DNA of 64,000 bases from Oscillospiraceae bacterium (GTDB lineage: Bacteria > Bacillota > Clostridia > Oscillospirales > Ruminococcaceae), in NCBI GenBank assembly GCA_017848115.1, contig JAGAKZ010000029.1, positions 17,316 through 81,315 on the forward strand. Direction: 5' to 3'. Shown one piece after another: positions 16,751-24,170 of the stretch. Every line of letters starts with the position of its first letter. Within the stretch, counting starts at the first letter, position 1. Under the pieces are notes generated by a model that was not told the DNA's origin, ran no database searches, and saw only the letters and a program-made list of their open reading frames with translations. The position numbers and the translations under genes were made by a program.

Positions 16751-19354
16751 GTGAAGATCAATAATAAAAAATGTATCAGCCGAATAAGCATAAAAAATCT
16801 GCTTATGACAAGGACAAGGTGTATTATTTCAATAATTGCAATCGCACTTACCACAATTCTTTTTACATCGCTTTTTACAATACTTATGACTATGGCCAAA
16901 AGCGTTGAGGAGTCAAATTTCAGACAGGTAGGTACATATTCTCATGGCGAATTCAAGAGGCTTACAAAAGAGCAGTACGAAAAGCTGTGTGGTGATGAGG
17001 ATATAAAAGAATACGGTCTGCGAAGGGTTGCAGGAATCACGGCAGGTGAAGCCTTTGTCAAAAACTATGCTGAAGTAAGCTATATGGACCGGAACACTGC
17101 AAAGTGGAGCTACTGTACTCCTGACAAGGGTAAGCTTCCGAAGGAAAACACCAACGAAGCAACTGTTGATACAAGAGTGCTTTCCTGCCTTGGTATTGAA
17201 CCCATAATAGGAAAAAGCTTTTCTCTTACAATGGATATTGATGGGATTATCGTTACAGAGGATTTTGTTTTAAGTGGATACTGGGAATATGATGAAGCTG
17301 CGCCTGCAAGTTATGTACTCATTCCGGAAAGCAGACTTGAAGAACTTTTTTCAAAGTATGATGTACAGTTCAATGTTGAGTTCACAGGAAAATACGGGCT
17401 TGATGTCATGCTGAAAAGTGACCATAATATTGAAGAACAGCTTGTTGCCATTCTTGAACGTCACGGTTTTTTAAACGGTCAGGAAGGTGATAATTCAGTG
17501 GCTATTGGTGTGAACTGGGGCTATATGGGAGAAAATATTACCCAAAGCCTTGATTTTGAAAGTTATGCTATAATCGGTGTTATACTTCTTTTCATTATAT
17601 TTACCGGATACCTTATTATCTATAATATTTTCAGAATATCTGTTGCAAACGACATACGTCATTATGGTATGCTGAAAACTATCGGTACAACCCGGAAACA
17701 GATAAAGCGCATGGTTATGATACAGGCACTGATTCTTTCGGCTTTTGGTATTCCGACAGGACTTATTATCGGATGGCTGACCGGAAGTATTCTTTGTCCT
17801 GTAGTGATGTCGGAGCTTAATACATATAACTCATCAGCTTCTGTAAGTCCGTGGATATTTGTGTTTTCGACTGTGTTTGCTCTGATGACTGTTATAATTT
17901 CATGCTTTATTCCTGCTAAAACCGCTGCTAAGGTATCACCTGTCGAGGCACTCAGATATACGGAGCAGGCATCAGGCTTTGGCAGGCGAAACGGGAAAAA
18001 AGGTGTATCATTGCCCGGTATGGCATTGGCAAGGCTTTCAGGAAGCAAGGGTAAGACTTTTCTTGTCATTTCATCGCTTTCGCTTTCAATAATAATTTTT
18101 TCTCTTACTTTTATTCTTGCAGGCAGCTTCAGTATAGAAAAATACCTTTTTGATATTCAGGCAGATTTTCTCGTGGCAGAGTCAAAGTATTTTTCATATG
18201 ACTGGGACGAAGAAAACGCAATCTCTCTTGAGGATAATGAATTTCTCAGATATATGGACGGTGTAACCGACAGCTTCGTGAGCTATGGAATGCCTGATTT
18301 ATACTATCCGATGATATTTTACAGCGAAGAAGCTGTACGAAGATCGCTTGCAGAATCCGGTAACGATGATAATGTTATAGATAATTATATTTCAATGAAC
18401 ATCGAGCCTGACGGCACAGTTGCAGAGTATACACAGATTCTTGGCCTGGATGAGAATGCTTTTTCAAGACTTAAGGTGTGTGAGGGAGATATAGGAAAGC
18501 TTTCGGAAGAAGGCTATATTGCTGTAGAAAAGAATGATTTTTTCAATCCCGGAGATAAGGTTACCATACGTTATAGTGATAACTCTGAGTATATAAATAC
18601 TCAGACCGGTGAAGCTTATGACATTATGTACGCAGAAAGTATACCGGTAGATGAATGGAAGTTTCTTGAATTTAGCGAAGAAACACACGAGGCTGTATAT
18701 GAAATAGCAGCTGTTGTTGAAGTACCGTATACACTCGGTTACAGATTTTCATTAAGCAATCCGTTGTTTGTTACAAGTGCTGATGATCTGTTTGCGCAGT
18801 CTGAACACTGCGCCCCGCTTTACATTGCCTTTGATACAACAGATGAGGCAGAAGCAGATATAGAAAAATTTCTTGCCGACTATACTGAAAAATCAACTCT
18901 CAGCTACACAAGCCGTGCTACAGAAGCTGCTGCGTTTGAGTCTTTACGTAAAATGTTTATTATTCTCGGAACAGCCCTCAGTGGTATTTTAGGACTTATC
19001 GGAGTACTGAACTTTGTTAATACAGTACTCACAAACATCAGTGCACGTCAGAGGGAAATAGCTGCGCTTCAGGCAATGGGTATGACAGGAAAACAACTTT
19101 GTACAATGCTTATCTGGGAAGGTATGATCTACATTCTGGGTACATCAGCAGTTTCACTGGTGCTTAATCTGATAACGATCCCTTTGAGAAGAGTGATAGA
19201 AAACATGTTCTGGTTCTGTGATTACAGCTTCACTCCGCTTCCTCTTATCGCCGCAATAATTGTATTTACCGTTATTGGTGTAATAGTTCCTTTGATTACG
19301 TATAGGATACTTATAAAAAAATCAATTGTAGAAAGACTCAGGGAAAATGAGTAA
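16751..19354 (+). CDS. FtsX-family ABC permease, large external domains
   Basis: 867 residues. I choose GTG 16751 because AGAGGTGA precedes it by 7 bases. One helix near 20-45, an external domain of about 210 residues, three helices of a first FtsX domain (near 270-400), a further helix, a second large external domain of about 250 residues, and a final FtsX domain with three helices ending RLRENE. This resembles permeases that work with a LolD-type ATPase in peptide-sensing detoxification modules of Firmicutes. The last 30 codons and the 3' flank recur at 20606-20845. Confidence 0.9.
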   Translation: MKINNKKCISRISIKNLLMTRTRCIISIIAIALTTILFTSLFTILMTMAKSVEESNFRQVGTYSHGEFKRLTKEQYEKLCGDEDIKEYGLRRVAGITAGEAFVKNYAEVSYMDRNTAKWSYCTPDKGKLPKENTNEATVDTRVLSCLGIEPIIGKSFSLTMDIDGIIVTEDFVLSGYWEYDEAAPASYVLIPESRLEELFSKYDVQFNVEFTGKYGLDVMLKSDHNIEEQLVAILERHGFLNGQEGDNSVAIGVNWGYMGENITQSLDFESYAIIGVILLFIIFTGYLIIYNIFRISVANDIRHYGMLKTIGTTRKQIKRMVMIQALILSAFGIPTGLIIGWLTGSILCPVVMSELNTYNSSASVSPWIFVFSTVFALMTVIISCFIPAKTAAKVSPVEALRYTEQASGFGRRNGKKGVSLPGMALARLSGSKGKTFLVISSLSLSIIIFSLTFILAGSFSIEKYLFDIQADFLVAESKYFSYDWDEENAISLEDNEFLRYMDGVTDSFVSYGMPDLYYPMIFYSEEAVRRSLAESGNDDNVIDNYISMNIEPDGTVAEYTQILGLDENAFSRLKVCEGDIGKLSEEGYIAVEKNDFFNPGDKVTIRYSDNSEYINTQTGEAYDIMYAESIPVDEWKFLEFSEETHEAVYEIAAVVEVPYTLGYRFSLSNPLFVTSADDLFAQSEHCAPLYIAFDTTDEAEADIEKFLADYTEKSTLSYTSRATEAAAFESLRKMFIILGTALSGILGLIGVLNFVNTVLTNISARQREIAALQAMGMTGKQLCTMLIWEGMIYILGTSAVSLVLNLITIPLRRVIENMFWFCDYSFTPLPLIAAIIVFTVIGVIVPLITYRILIKKSIVERLRENE

Positions 19355-19476
19355 CAATACAAAGAAAAAGCAGATACCTCTCTTATGAAGTATCTGCCTT
19401 TTCTGTTTCATAGCCTGCTGTATAGGTCTTTACATAATAGTTGTTTTGAAAACTTCTATATGAGTACCGACCTAAG
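19322..19476 (+). repeat. Permease-end repeat, copy 1
   Basis: From the last codons of the permease (ATCAATTGTAGAAAGACTC) through a terminator to GAGTACCGACCTAAGC. Nearly identical to 20691-20845, differing mainly around 19430-19450. Confidence 0.88.
19366..19402 (+). terminator. Terminator after second permease
   Basis: Stem GCAGATAC (19370-19377)/GTATCTGC (19390-19397) flanked by AAAA and TTTT, 15 bases after the permease stop. Confidence 0.8.
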
Positions 19477-19659
19477 CTTCGGGGGATTTTTGTGTATTTT
19501 AAGTTCCGAAATTGCAGTATATAGCCAATTTGCAGGGGAGGTCTTCGGTAGTCTGTATTGAAAACAACGACTTGTTCTACAGACTGTATGTGCTATCTAC
19601 ATGTTAAAAATCCAGTTTGATTTTTGGCGTAAATTGTGATATAATAAACTACAATTACA
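19472..19659 (+). repeat. Promoter-bearing repeat block, copy B
   Basis: Second copy of the block at 14136-14323 with scattered substitutions. Both copies keep an 8-pair stem (AGTCTGTA with TACAGACT here, TGCAGACT in copy A). It fills most of the gap before the amidase-like gene. Confidence 0.9.
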
Positions 19660-19666
19660 TTTGTAG
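19617..19666 (+). promoter_or_regulatory. Promoter in repeat copy B, probably for the amidase-like gene
   Basis: -35 TTGATT (19617-19622), 17-base spacer, -10 TATAAT (19640-19645), then an inverted repeat CTACAA (19649-19654)-N6-TTGTAG (19661-19666). The operator-like repeat differs in sequence and spacing from that in copy A. A leader of about 140 bases precedes the next gene. Confidence 0.7.
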
Positions 19667-19791
19667 CAATTCAAGTATAACTCATTTTCGAGTCATTGTC
19701 TTTATTTTTTATTTTGCTCATTTATAGTCATTGAAAAAATGAAGATATGATAAAATACAAGTGTAAATTTATTTCTTTAGAGAGGTTTTTT

Positions 19792-20556
19792 ATGAAAAAG
19801 AGAAGAATTATCATTAGCCTTATAATTGTGATTTTGTTTTCAGCAGCAGGCTTTTTTATTACTGCTGTAATTCCGGCAAAATTTGAAAAAAACGATATTC
19901 GAAGTGAATTCCCCTTAAAGAATGAAACGGAATATGACCGTGAAAATGTCAGAAGATATGCAGAATATGCTTCCGAATATCTTCAGAATGATACTTTCAG
20001 ATTTCTTTCATCTGAGAATGGAGACAGTGCAACAGACTGCGCAAATTTTGTTTCGCAGTGTCTGTACGCCGGAGGCTTCAAAATGACTGATGAATGGTAT
20101 ATGAAAAAATACAGTGAAACAGTTCCTGAGATAAAACGAACAACAGATAAAATCGCTTTAACACTCAGACGATTTATTAGTTTGTCATTTGATTTATATG
20201 AGGGAAATGACTATACTGACACAAATTATATGTGGACGTATACCTGGTCCTGTGCAGGTGAACAGATTGATTTTTTTGAAGACAATTTTGCGGAGAAAAC
20301 CTTTGAAGTTAATGATTTCGATGAGTTTTCCGATATTGTAAAAAATGAAAATATTAAAACAGGAGATATTATTTATCAGAGCGTCGGAAATATACATCAT
20401 GTTGTTATTGTTTCAAAAGTTTCTGATGACGGAACAGTTTACATATCATCTCACAACCCACCGCTGTTTGACTGTGAAATCAATAAAGACTCCTGGACTA
20501 AGAGAGGTTTTTCGGGAGGGGCTGTTATTCTTAAAATTAAAGATAAATTACCCTGA
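19792..20556 (+). CDS. Secreted amidase-domain (Amidase_6-like, NlpC/P60 fold) protein
   Basis: 254 residues from ATG 19792, chosen because AGAGAGG sits 6 bases before and a signal-anchor helix starts at once (MKKRRIIISLIIVILF). The frame is open further upstream. The external domain starts YDRENVRRYAEYASEY and carries the catalytic Cys in DCANFVSQCLYAGG, the central GDIIYQ segment, and the His in HHVVIVSKV, as in the putative amidase domain of Firmicutes secreted proteins. It probably cuts peptide bonds in the cell wall. It replaces what looks like the body of a third ABC module. Confidence 0.75.
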   Translation: MKKRRIIISLIIVILFSAAGFFITAVIPAKFEKNDIRSEFPLKNETEYDRENVRRYAEYASEYLQNDTFRFLSSENGDSATDCANFVSQCLYAGGFKMTDEWYMKKYSETVPEIKRTTDKIALTLRRFISLSFDLYEGNDYTDTNYMWTYTWSCAGEQIDFFEDNFAEKTFEVNDFDEFSDIVKNENIKTGDIIYQSVGNIHHVVIVSKVSDDGTVYISSHNPPLFDCEINKDSWTKRGFSGGAVILKIKDKLP

Positions 20557-20605
20557 GTTTTAAAGAAAATTCAGGTTAAGGATGGATATTAACTTTGTTT
20601 TAAAA

Positions 20606-20724
20606 TTCTCCCTCTGGTTACAGCCATTCCTGTATTTGCAGTAATTGGAACAATGATTCCTGCAATTATATATAAAAACCTTATAAAAAAGTCAATTGTA
20701 GAAAGACTCAGGGAAAATGAGTAA
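20606..20724 (+). pseudogene. C-terminal remnant of a third FtsX permease
   Basis: In frame to the TAA at 20722-20724 it reads LCFKILPLVTAIPVFAVIG, TMIPAIIYKN and LIKKSIVERLRENE, aligning with the last 45 residues of the permease ending at 19354 (LPLIAAIIVFTVIG, VIVPLITYRI, LIKKSIVERLRENE). A TAA in the same frame at 20590-20592 and the lack of any start show that only the tail is left. Confidence 0.85.
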
Positions 20725-20845
20725 CAATACAAAGAAAAAGCAGATACCACTCTTATGAAGTATCTGCCTTTTCTGTTTCATAGCCTGCTGTATAGGTCTT
20801 TCATATTAGTTCTTTGGAAACTTTTATATGAGTACCGACCTAAGC
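20691..20845 (+). repeat. Permease-end repeat, copy 2, with terminator
   Basis: Duplicate of 19322-19476. Its terminator stem GCAGATAC (20740-20747)/GTATCTGC (20760-20767) is conserved. The repeat stops at TAAGC, 25 bases before the end of the cold-shock gene. Confidence 0.88.
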
Positions 20846-20869
20846 ATCCGGAAATTTTTTCGGTTTTTA

Positions 20870-21082
20870 TTAAACCGGGCAAACGTTTACAGCTCTCTGC
20901 TTGTCGCTGTTCTTAGGGTCAGCTTCTACATCAAATGTAACTTTCTGACCTTCTGCAAGAGTCTTGAACCCCTCTGAAACAATAGCTGAGAAATGTACAA
21001 ATATGTCATCTCCGCCGTTGTCGTTAGCGATAAATCCATATCCCTTTTCTGCGTTAAACCATTTTACTGTACCGTTATTCAT
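20870..21082 (-). CDS. Cold-shock domain protein
   Basis: 70 residues, the standard single-domain size. An OB-fold RNA and single-strand DNA chaperone. RNP1 KGYGFI at 13-18 and RNP2 DIFVHF at 26-31 are both present, with the starting [15 protein letters not shown] lies at about 8 bases before ATG. The 120-base leader carries a perfect hairpin with a U-run (21130-21185), so expression may depend on read-through. Confidence 0.95.
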   Translation of the reverse strand: MNNGTVKWFNAEKGYGFIANDNGGDDIFVHFSAIVSEGFKTLAEGQKVTFDVEADPKNSDKQRAVNVCPV

Positions 21083-21129
21083 ACTGCGGTCTCCTTAAAC
21101 AAATATATTTTCATGACCATAATAAAAAA

Positions 21130-21185
21130 ACTCACATACTTTTGTAAATCATTAAAAAGACAATGACTTACAAAAGTATGTGAGT
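21130..21185 (-). terminator. Terminator-like hairpin inside the csp leader
   Basis: Perfect 18-base inverted repeat ACTCACATACTTTTGTAA (21130-21147) and its complement (21168-21185), 20-base loop. On the minus strand the stem is followed by U7. It lies between the csp promoter and the start codon, so it can act as an attenuator. Confidence 0.8.
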
Positions 21186-21209
21186 GCAAAGCGATCATGA
21201 ATTGTTTAA

Positions 21210-21238
21210 ATTATATCATAGTTTCAAAAATATGTCAA
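21210..21238 (-). promoter_or_regulatory. csp promoter
   Basis: Minus strand consensus -35 TTGACA (21233-21238), 17-base spacer, -10 TATAAT (21210-21215). Start of transcription expected near 21203. Confidence 0.88.
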
Positions 21239-21281
21239 GAGAAAGTGAAAAAGTTTTTATCATATCGTTTCTGAAAAAGTC

Positions 21282-21311
21282 GAAGAGCCGATACATATGT
21301 ACCGGCTCTTC
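21282..21311 (-). terminator. Terminator downstream of SGNH hydrolase
   Basis: GAAGAGCCG (21282-21290)/CGGCTCTTC (21303-21311) with an inner TACAT/ATGTA, followed on the minus strand by CGACUUUUUC. It lies 225 bases after the hydrolase stop. Confidence 0.65.
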
Positions 21312-21382
21312 TGGTTAGGATTGTATGTGTAAAGTTAAATGAAAATATCATGTATAAAGTCAAAAATAACAGTGTTTATTTA

Positions 21383-21411
21383 TTGACATTGTCGTTATCA
21401 TTTGTTAAAAT
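21383..21411 (+). promoter_or_regulatory. Orphan sigma-A promoter
   Basis: TTGACA (21383-21388), 17-base spacer, TAAAAT (21406-21411). No plus-strand gene follows before 22561; a GGCAAT...ATTGCC inverted repeat lies just downstream. Nothing else is recognisable in 21312-21535. Confidence 0.45.
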
Positions 21412-21535
21412 TAAATAGGCAATAAAACAACATTAACGCAATTCATTGCCTGTCCCTATCTTTTATAGTAGCACAGATGATTTACTTAGTCAAATAGTTT
21501 TATTTGAATACCAGTTATAGTTTTTGCGTTATATA

Positions 21536-22522
21536 TCAGCAATAGCAAAAACCATCCAGTTTAAAAATTTTGTTTTTTTCATTCTGATGCATTCTTATCG
21601 TAAATGTGTGCTGCTGAGGAGTGGCAGAACTGAATACAAAGTCTGATTCCCGGTTTCCCCATCCTGTAAGGCTGTAACTGTCTATATTTTTCAGATGTTT
21701 ACCGTCCATTAGTATTTCGGCACATCCGTATTTCAGGTCGGAATAGGTGTAGAAAAATATTATAAGACGGCAGCAGGTAATAGTTTTTTCTACAACATCA
21801 TTTCTGGAAAGGTTGGTTTCACATGGTTCGGATGTAGTGTTTTCGTAGACTGATGTTGTAAAAGGGGAAGGAATTATGTAATCAGGATCACATGGTGCAG
21901 AATTTATCTGTTCAAAATAATGTGCTATACATTGTGCTATTAATTCATGACCTTTGTTTGTAGGGTGGGCGTAATCCGCTGAATAATCACTCCACGTCCA
22001 TTCACCGCTGTCTGTTTTTTTGCGTAAAAGATCTCTTATGCTAAGTACAGGCAGACTATAGTGAATATCGTATGGGATCTTCTGAGCCTGACTGTTGTTG
22101 AAACTTTGCATTGACATATACAGCGGAATAACGGCACAACCATGGTTCAAAAGTATTCGTATCATACCTTCGTAACACTCAAGTAGCTGTGGTGTTGCAA
22201 AGTCGCTTATTCCAAAATCTACAAACACTATATCGGGGTCATGTATGAGTACCTCATTTTTTGTGCGATAAAGACCGATGATTGTATTTGAACCGCATAT
22301 TCCGGCATTTATATATTTACTTTTACCAAACTTACGATTGAATATTTCAATAAACAGCGTGGTGAAACTTGTGGTTGAAAGAGTTTCTTCAAAAGGTTCA
22401 GCTGTCACAGATGCACCAAGAAATACTATCATGATTTCTTCACCTGTTTTTGCTCTTTTGAGTGTATTTTTTAATCGGTAGTTATTTCCGTATGATATTA
22501 TCAGACCATCAAAGCAATTCAA
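21536..22522 (-). CDS. SGNH/GDSL-type hydrolase
   Basis: 328 residues from a TTG at 22522, chosen because GAGGTGA precedes it by 6 bases; the frame runs on upstream into the divergent LysR gene. SGNH signatures: block I FLGASVT with nucleophile Ser38, block III DFGISD in place of GxND, and block V DYAHPTNKGH with the Asp-His pair. The C-terminal 100 residues form a beta-rich domain. Family members remove acyl or acetyl groups from carbohydrates; no signal peptide is seen, so action in the cytosol is likely. Divergent LysR gene could be its regulator. Confidence 0.78.
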   Translation of the reverse strand: MNCFDGLIISYGNNYRLKNTLKRAKTGEEIMIVFLGASVTAEPFEETLSTTSFTTLFIEIFNRKFGKSKYINAGICGSNTIIGLYRTKNEVLIHDPDIVFVDFGISDFATPQLLECYEGMIRILLNHGCAVIPLYMSMQSFNNSQAQKIPYDIHYSLPVLSIRDLLRKKTDSGEWTWSDYSADYAHPTNKGHELIAQCIAHYFEQINSAPCDPDYIIPSPFTTSVYENTTSEPCETNLSRNDVVEKTITCCRLIIFFYTYSDLKYGCAEILMDGKHLKNIDSYSLTGWGNRESDFVFSSATPQQHTFTIRMHQNEKNKIFKLDGFCYC

Positions 22523-22560
22523 ACAGATCACCTCACTAATTTTTAAGGAGAAATTTAAAA

Positions 22561-23523
22561 ATGACAACGCAACAAATAGAGTATGTGATGATGCTTGCCG
22601 AAGAGAAAAGTTTTTCGGCTGCTGCAAAAAAATTATTTATAACACAGCCATCACTTAGTCAGTTTATCATGAATCTTGAAAATCAACTGGGAGTACAGCT
22701 TTTTGACAGAAATACATATCCGATAAAGCTTACTCCGGCAGGAGAAATATATATAAAAAATGCACGTCGTATAATGGATATAGAACGTGAAATGAATGCA
22801 GAACTTACAGATCTTATGAACATGAAAACAGGTTCTCTTATAGTCGGTGCTGATTCGTTCAGAGCATCCTGCCTTTTAAATCAGAGTGTTTCGGCGTTTC
22901 ATGATAAATACAGCAATATCAAAGTCGATGTTACCGAGGCTGATTGCAGCGAACTCGATAATATGGTGATACGTGGTGATATTGACTTTTACATAGGTGC
23001 AAGTGAACCTGATCCGAAAAATTTTCATAAAGAATTTCTTGCAAACGAAAGAATTTATCTTGCTGTTCCGCAAGGGTATTCCATAAACACCATACTTCGT
23101 GAGTATGCACTTACTGATGAAGATATATCCGGAAACAGCGGACGTATATCAGCTGTGGAACCGGTTGATATAACAAAATTTGCAGATGAACCTTTTATAA
23201 TGTTTGGTGTTGAGAACAGTCTTAACGATGTAGTAAATCGTATATGCTCCGCAAGTAATTTCAGTCCTTCGCAATATACGACAGTAAAGCATCTGCAAAC
23301 AGCTTTTTCGTTTATAAATTCAAAAATAGGAGTGGGATTTGTTCCCGACTCGTTTATAAAGTACGGGAACATCAAAAATCACCCTGTTTATTATGCTCTT
23401 GACCCTGCAACATCTATATATGAGATAATACTGGTATCAAGAAAGAATAAATATCTTACAAAGGCAGCAGTTGAGTATGTACGTATATTAAAACAACTTA
23501 TAGGTTTTGGTACATGGATCTGA
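22561..23523 (+). CDS. LysR-family transcriptional regulator
   Basis: 320 residues. N-terminal winged helix-turn-helix (MTTQQIEYVMMLAEEKSFSA, then AAKKLFITQPSLSQFI) and linker helix, then a two-lobed ligand-binding domain starting at GSLIVGADSF. AAGGAG at 22545-22550. It is divergent from the SGNH hydrolase gene with only 38 bases between start codons, so the two promoters must overlap coding sequence or each other. Effector not predictable. It ends 4 bases before the converging luxS stop. Confidence 0.9.
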   Translation: MTTQQIEYVMMLAEEKSFSAAAKKLFITQPSLSQFIMNLENQLGVQLFDRNTYPIKLTPAGEIYIKNARRIMDIEREMNAELTDLMNMKTGSLIVGADSFRASCLLNQSVSAFHDKYSNIKVDVTEADCSELDNMVIRGDIDFYIGASEPDPKNFHKEFLANERIYLAVPQGYSINTILREYALTDEDISGNSGRISAVEPVDITKFADEPFIMFGVENSLNDVVNRICSASNFSPSQYTTVKHLQTAFSFINSKIGVGFVPDSFIKYGNIKNHPVYYALDPATSIYEIILVSRKNKYLTKAAVEYVRILKQLIGFGTWI

Positions 23524-23527
23524 ACTG

Positions 23528-23989
23528 TTAGTCTTTGTAGTTCATATCGTTTTCAGAGACGTTTCTGAGTGCTTCATTGTACTCAGCAGCGTCTTTTTTT
23601 GCGGCCTCCAGATCATGTTCGAGATAATTTCCGCATTCGGCTTTGCTTGAACCGGGAATTTCACCTGTAAAGTCTGCTATGAAAATAAATGATTTTTTAA
23701 TGAGTTCAAGTACCTCTGCCTTTGAAACACTGTCACGTACTATAAGATAAAATCCGCTTCTGCAACCCATAGGACCTGCATATATAATGTTGTCGGAATA
23801 TTCAGAATTTCTTACATATGTTGCAAGCAGATGTTCTATGGTGTGGAGAGATTTAGGTGAGATAAAGTCGTTGTTGTTCGGTTTTTTCATTCGAATATCA
23901 TATGTTACGGCATCTCCGTCTATTCTTGATATGTATACACCTTTTTCAAGTGTATCGTGATTTACTGTAAAGCTTGCTATCTTTTTCAT
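23528..23989 (-). CDS. luxS: S-ribosylhomocysteine lyase (LuxS)
   Basis: 153 residues, full length. Cleaves S-ribosylhomocysteine to homocysteine and the AI-2 precursor DPD in the activated methyl cycle. Metal ligands His49 and His53 (HTIEH) and Cys119 (ECGNY), and catalytic Cys76 in GPMGCRSGF, are all present. AGGAGG sits 7 bases before ATG. It is monocistronic by layout: own promoter upstream, converging LysR gene downstream. Confidence 0.97.
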   Translation of the reverse strand: MKKIASFTVNHDTLEKGVYISRIDGDAVTYDIRMKKPNNNDFISPKSLHTIEHLLATYVRNSEYSDNIIYAGPMGCRSGFYLIVRDSVSKAEVLELIKKSFIFIADFTGEIPGSSKAECGNYLEHDLEAAKKDAAEYNEALRNVSENDMNYKD

Positions 23990-24022
23990 GATAGTACCTC
24001 CTGTTTTTGATTTGTATATTAA

Positions 24023-24051
24023 ACTTTACCACATATTGCGACATATGTCAA
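24023..24051 (-). promoter_or_regulatory. luxS promoter
   Basis: Minus strand -35 TTGACA (24046-24051), 17-base spacer, -10 TAAAGT (24023-24028). A palindrome GACATATGTC (24040-24049) overlaps the -35 box. Confidence 0.75.
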
Positions 24052-24060
24052 CACGGACAA

Positions 24061-24097
24061 AACCGGTTTTTTCTGTTTGATTCAGGAAAAACCGGTT
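24061..24097. terminator. Hairpin between EAL gene and luxS promoter
   Basis: 15-pair stem AACCGGTTTTTTCTG (24061-24075) with CAGGAAAAACCGGTT (24083-24097), one wobble, 7-base loop. Likely ends transcription of the EAL gene on the minus strand. Confidence 0.75.
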
Positions 24098-24170
24098 CTG
24101 AGTATTGTGGAAGCACTGATAAGTGTTATCTCTTTAGTGCTTCTTATGAGGGTTAATTGTAGATTTCAGA

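Noticed and set aside
21196-21315. A small gene overlapping the csp leader hairpin
   Set aside because: The frame from ATG 21196 (minus strand) has no ribosome site and its sequence is dictated by the hairpin; mentioned only as a possible coupling frame.
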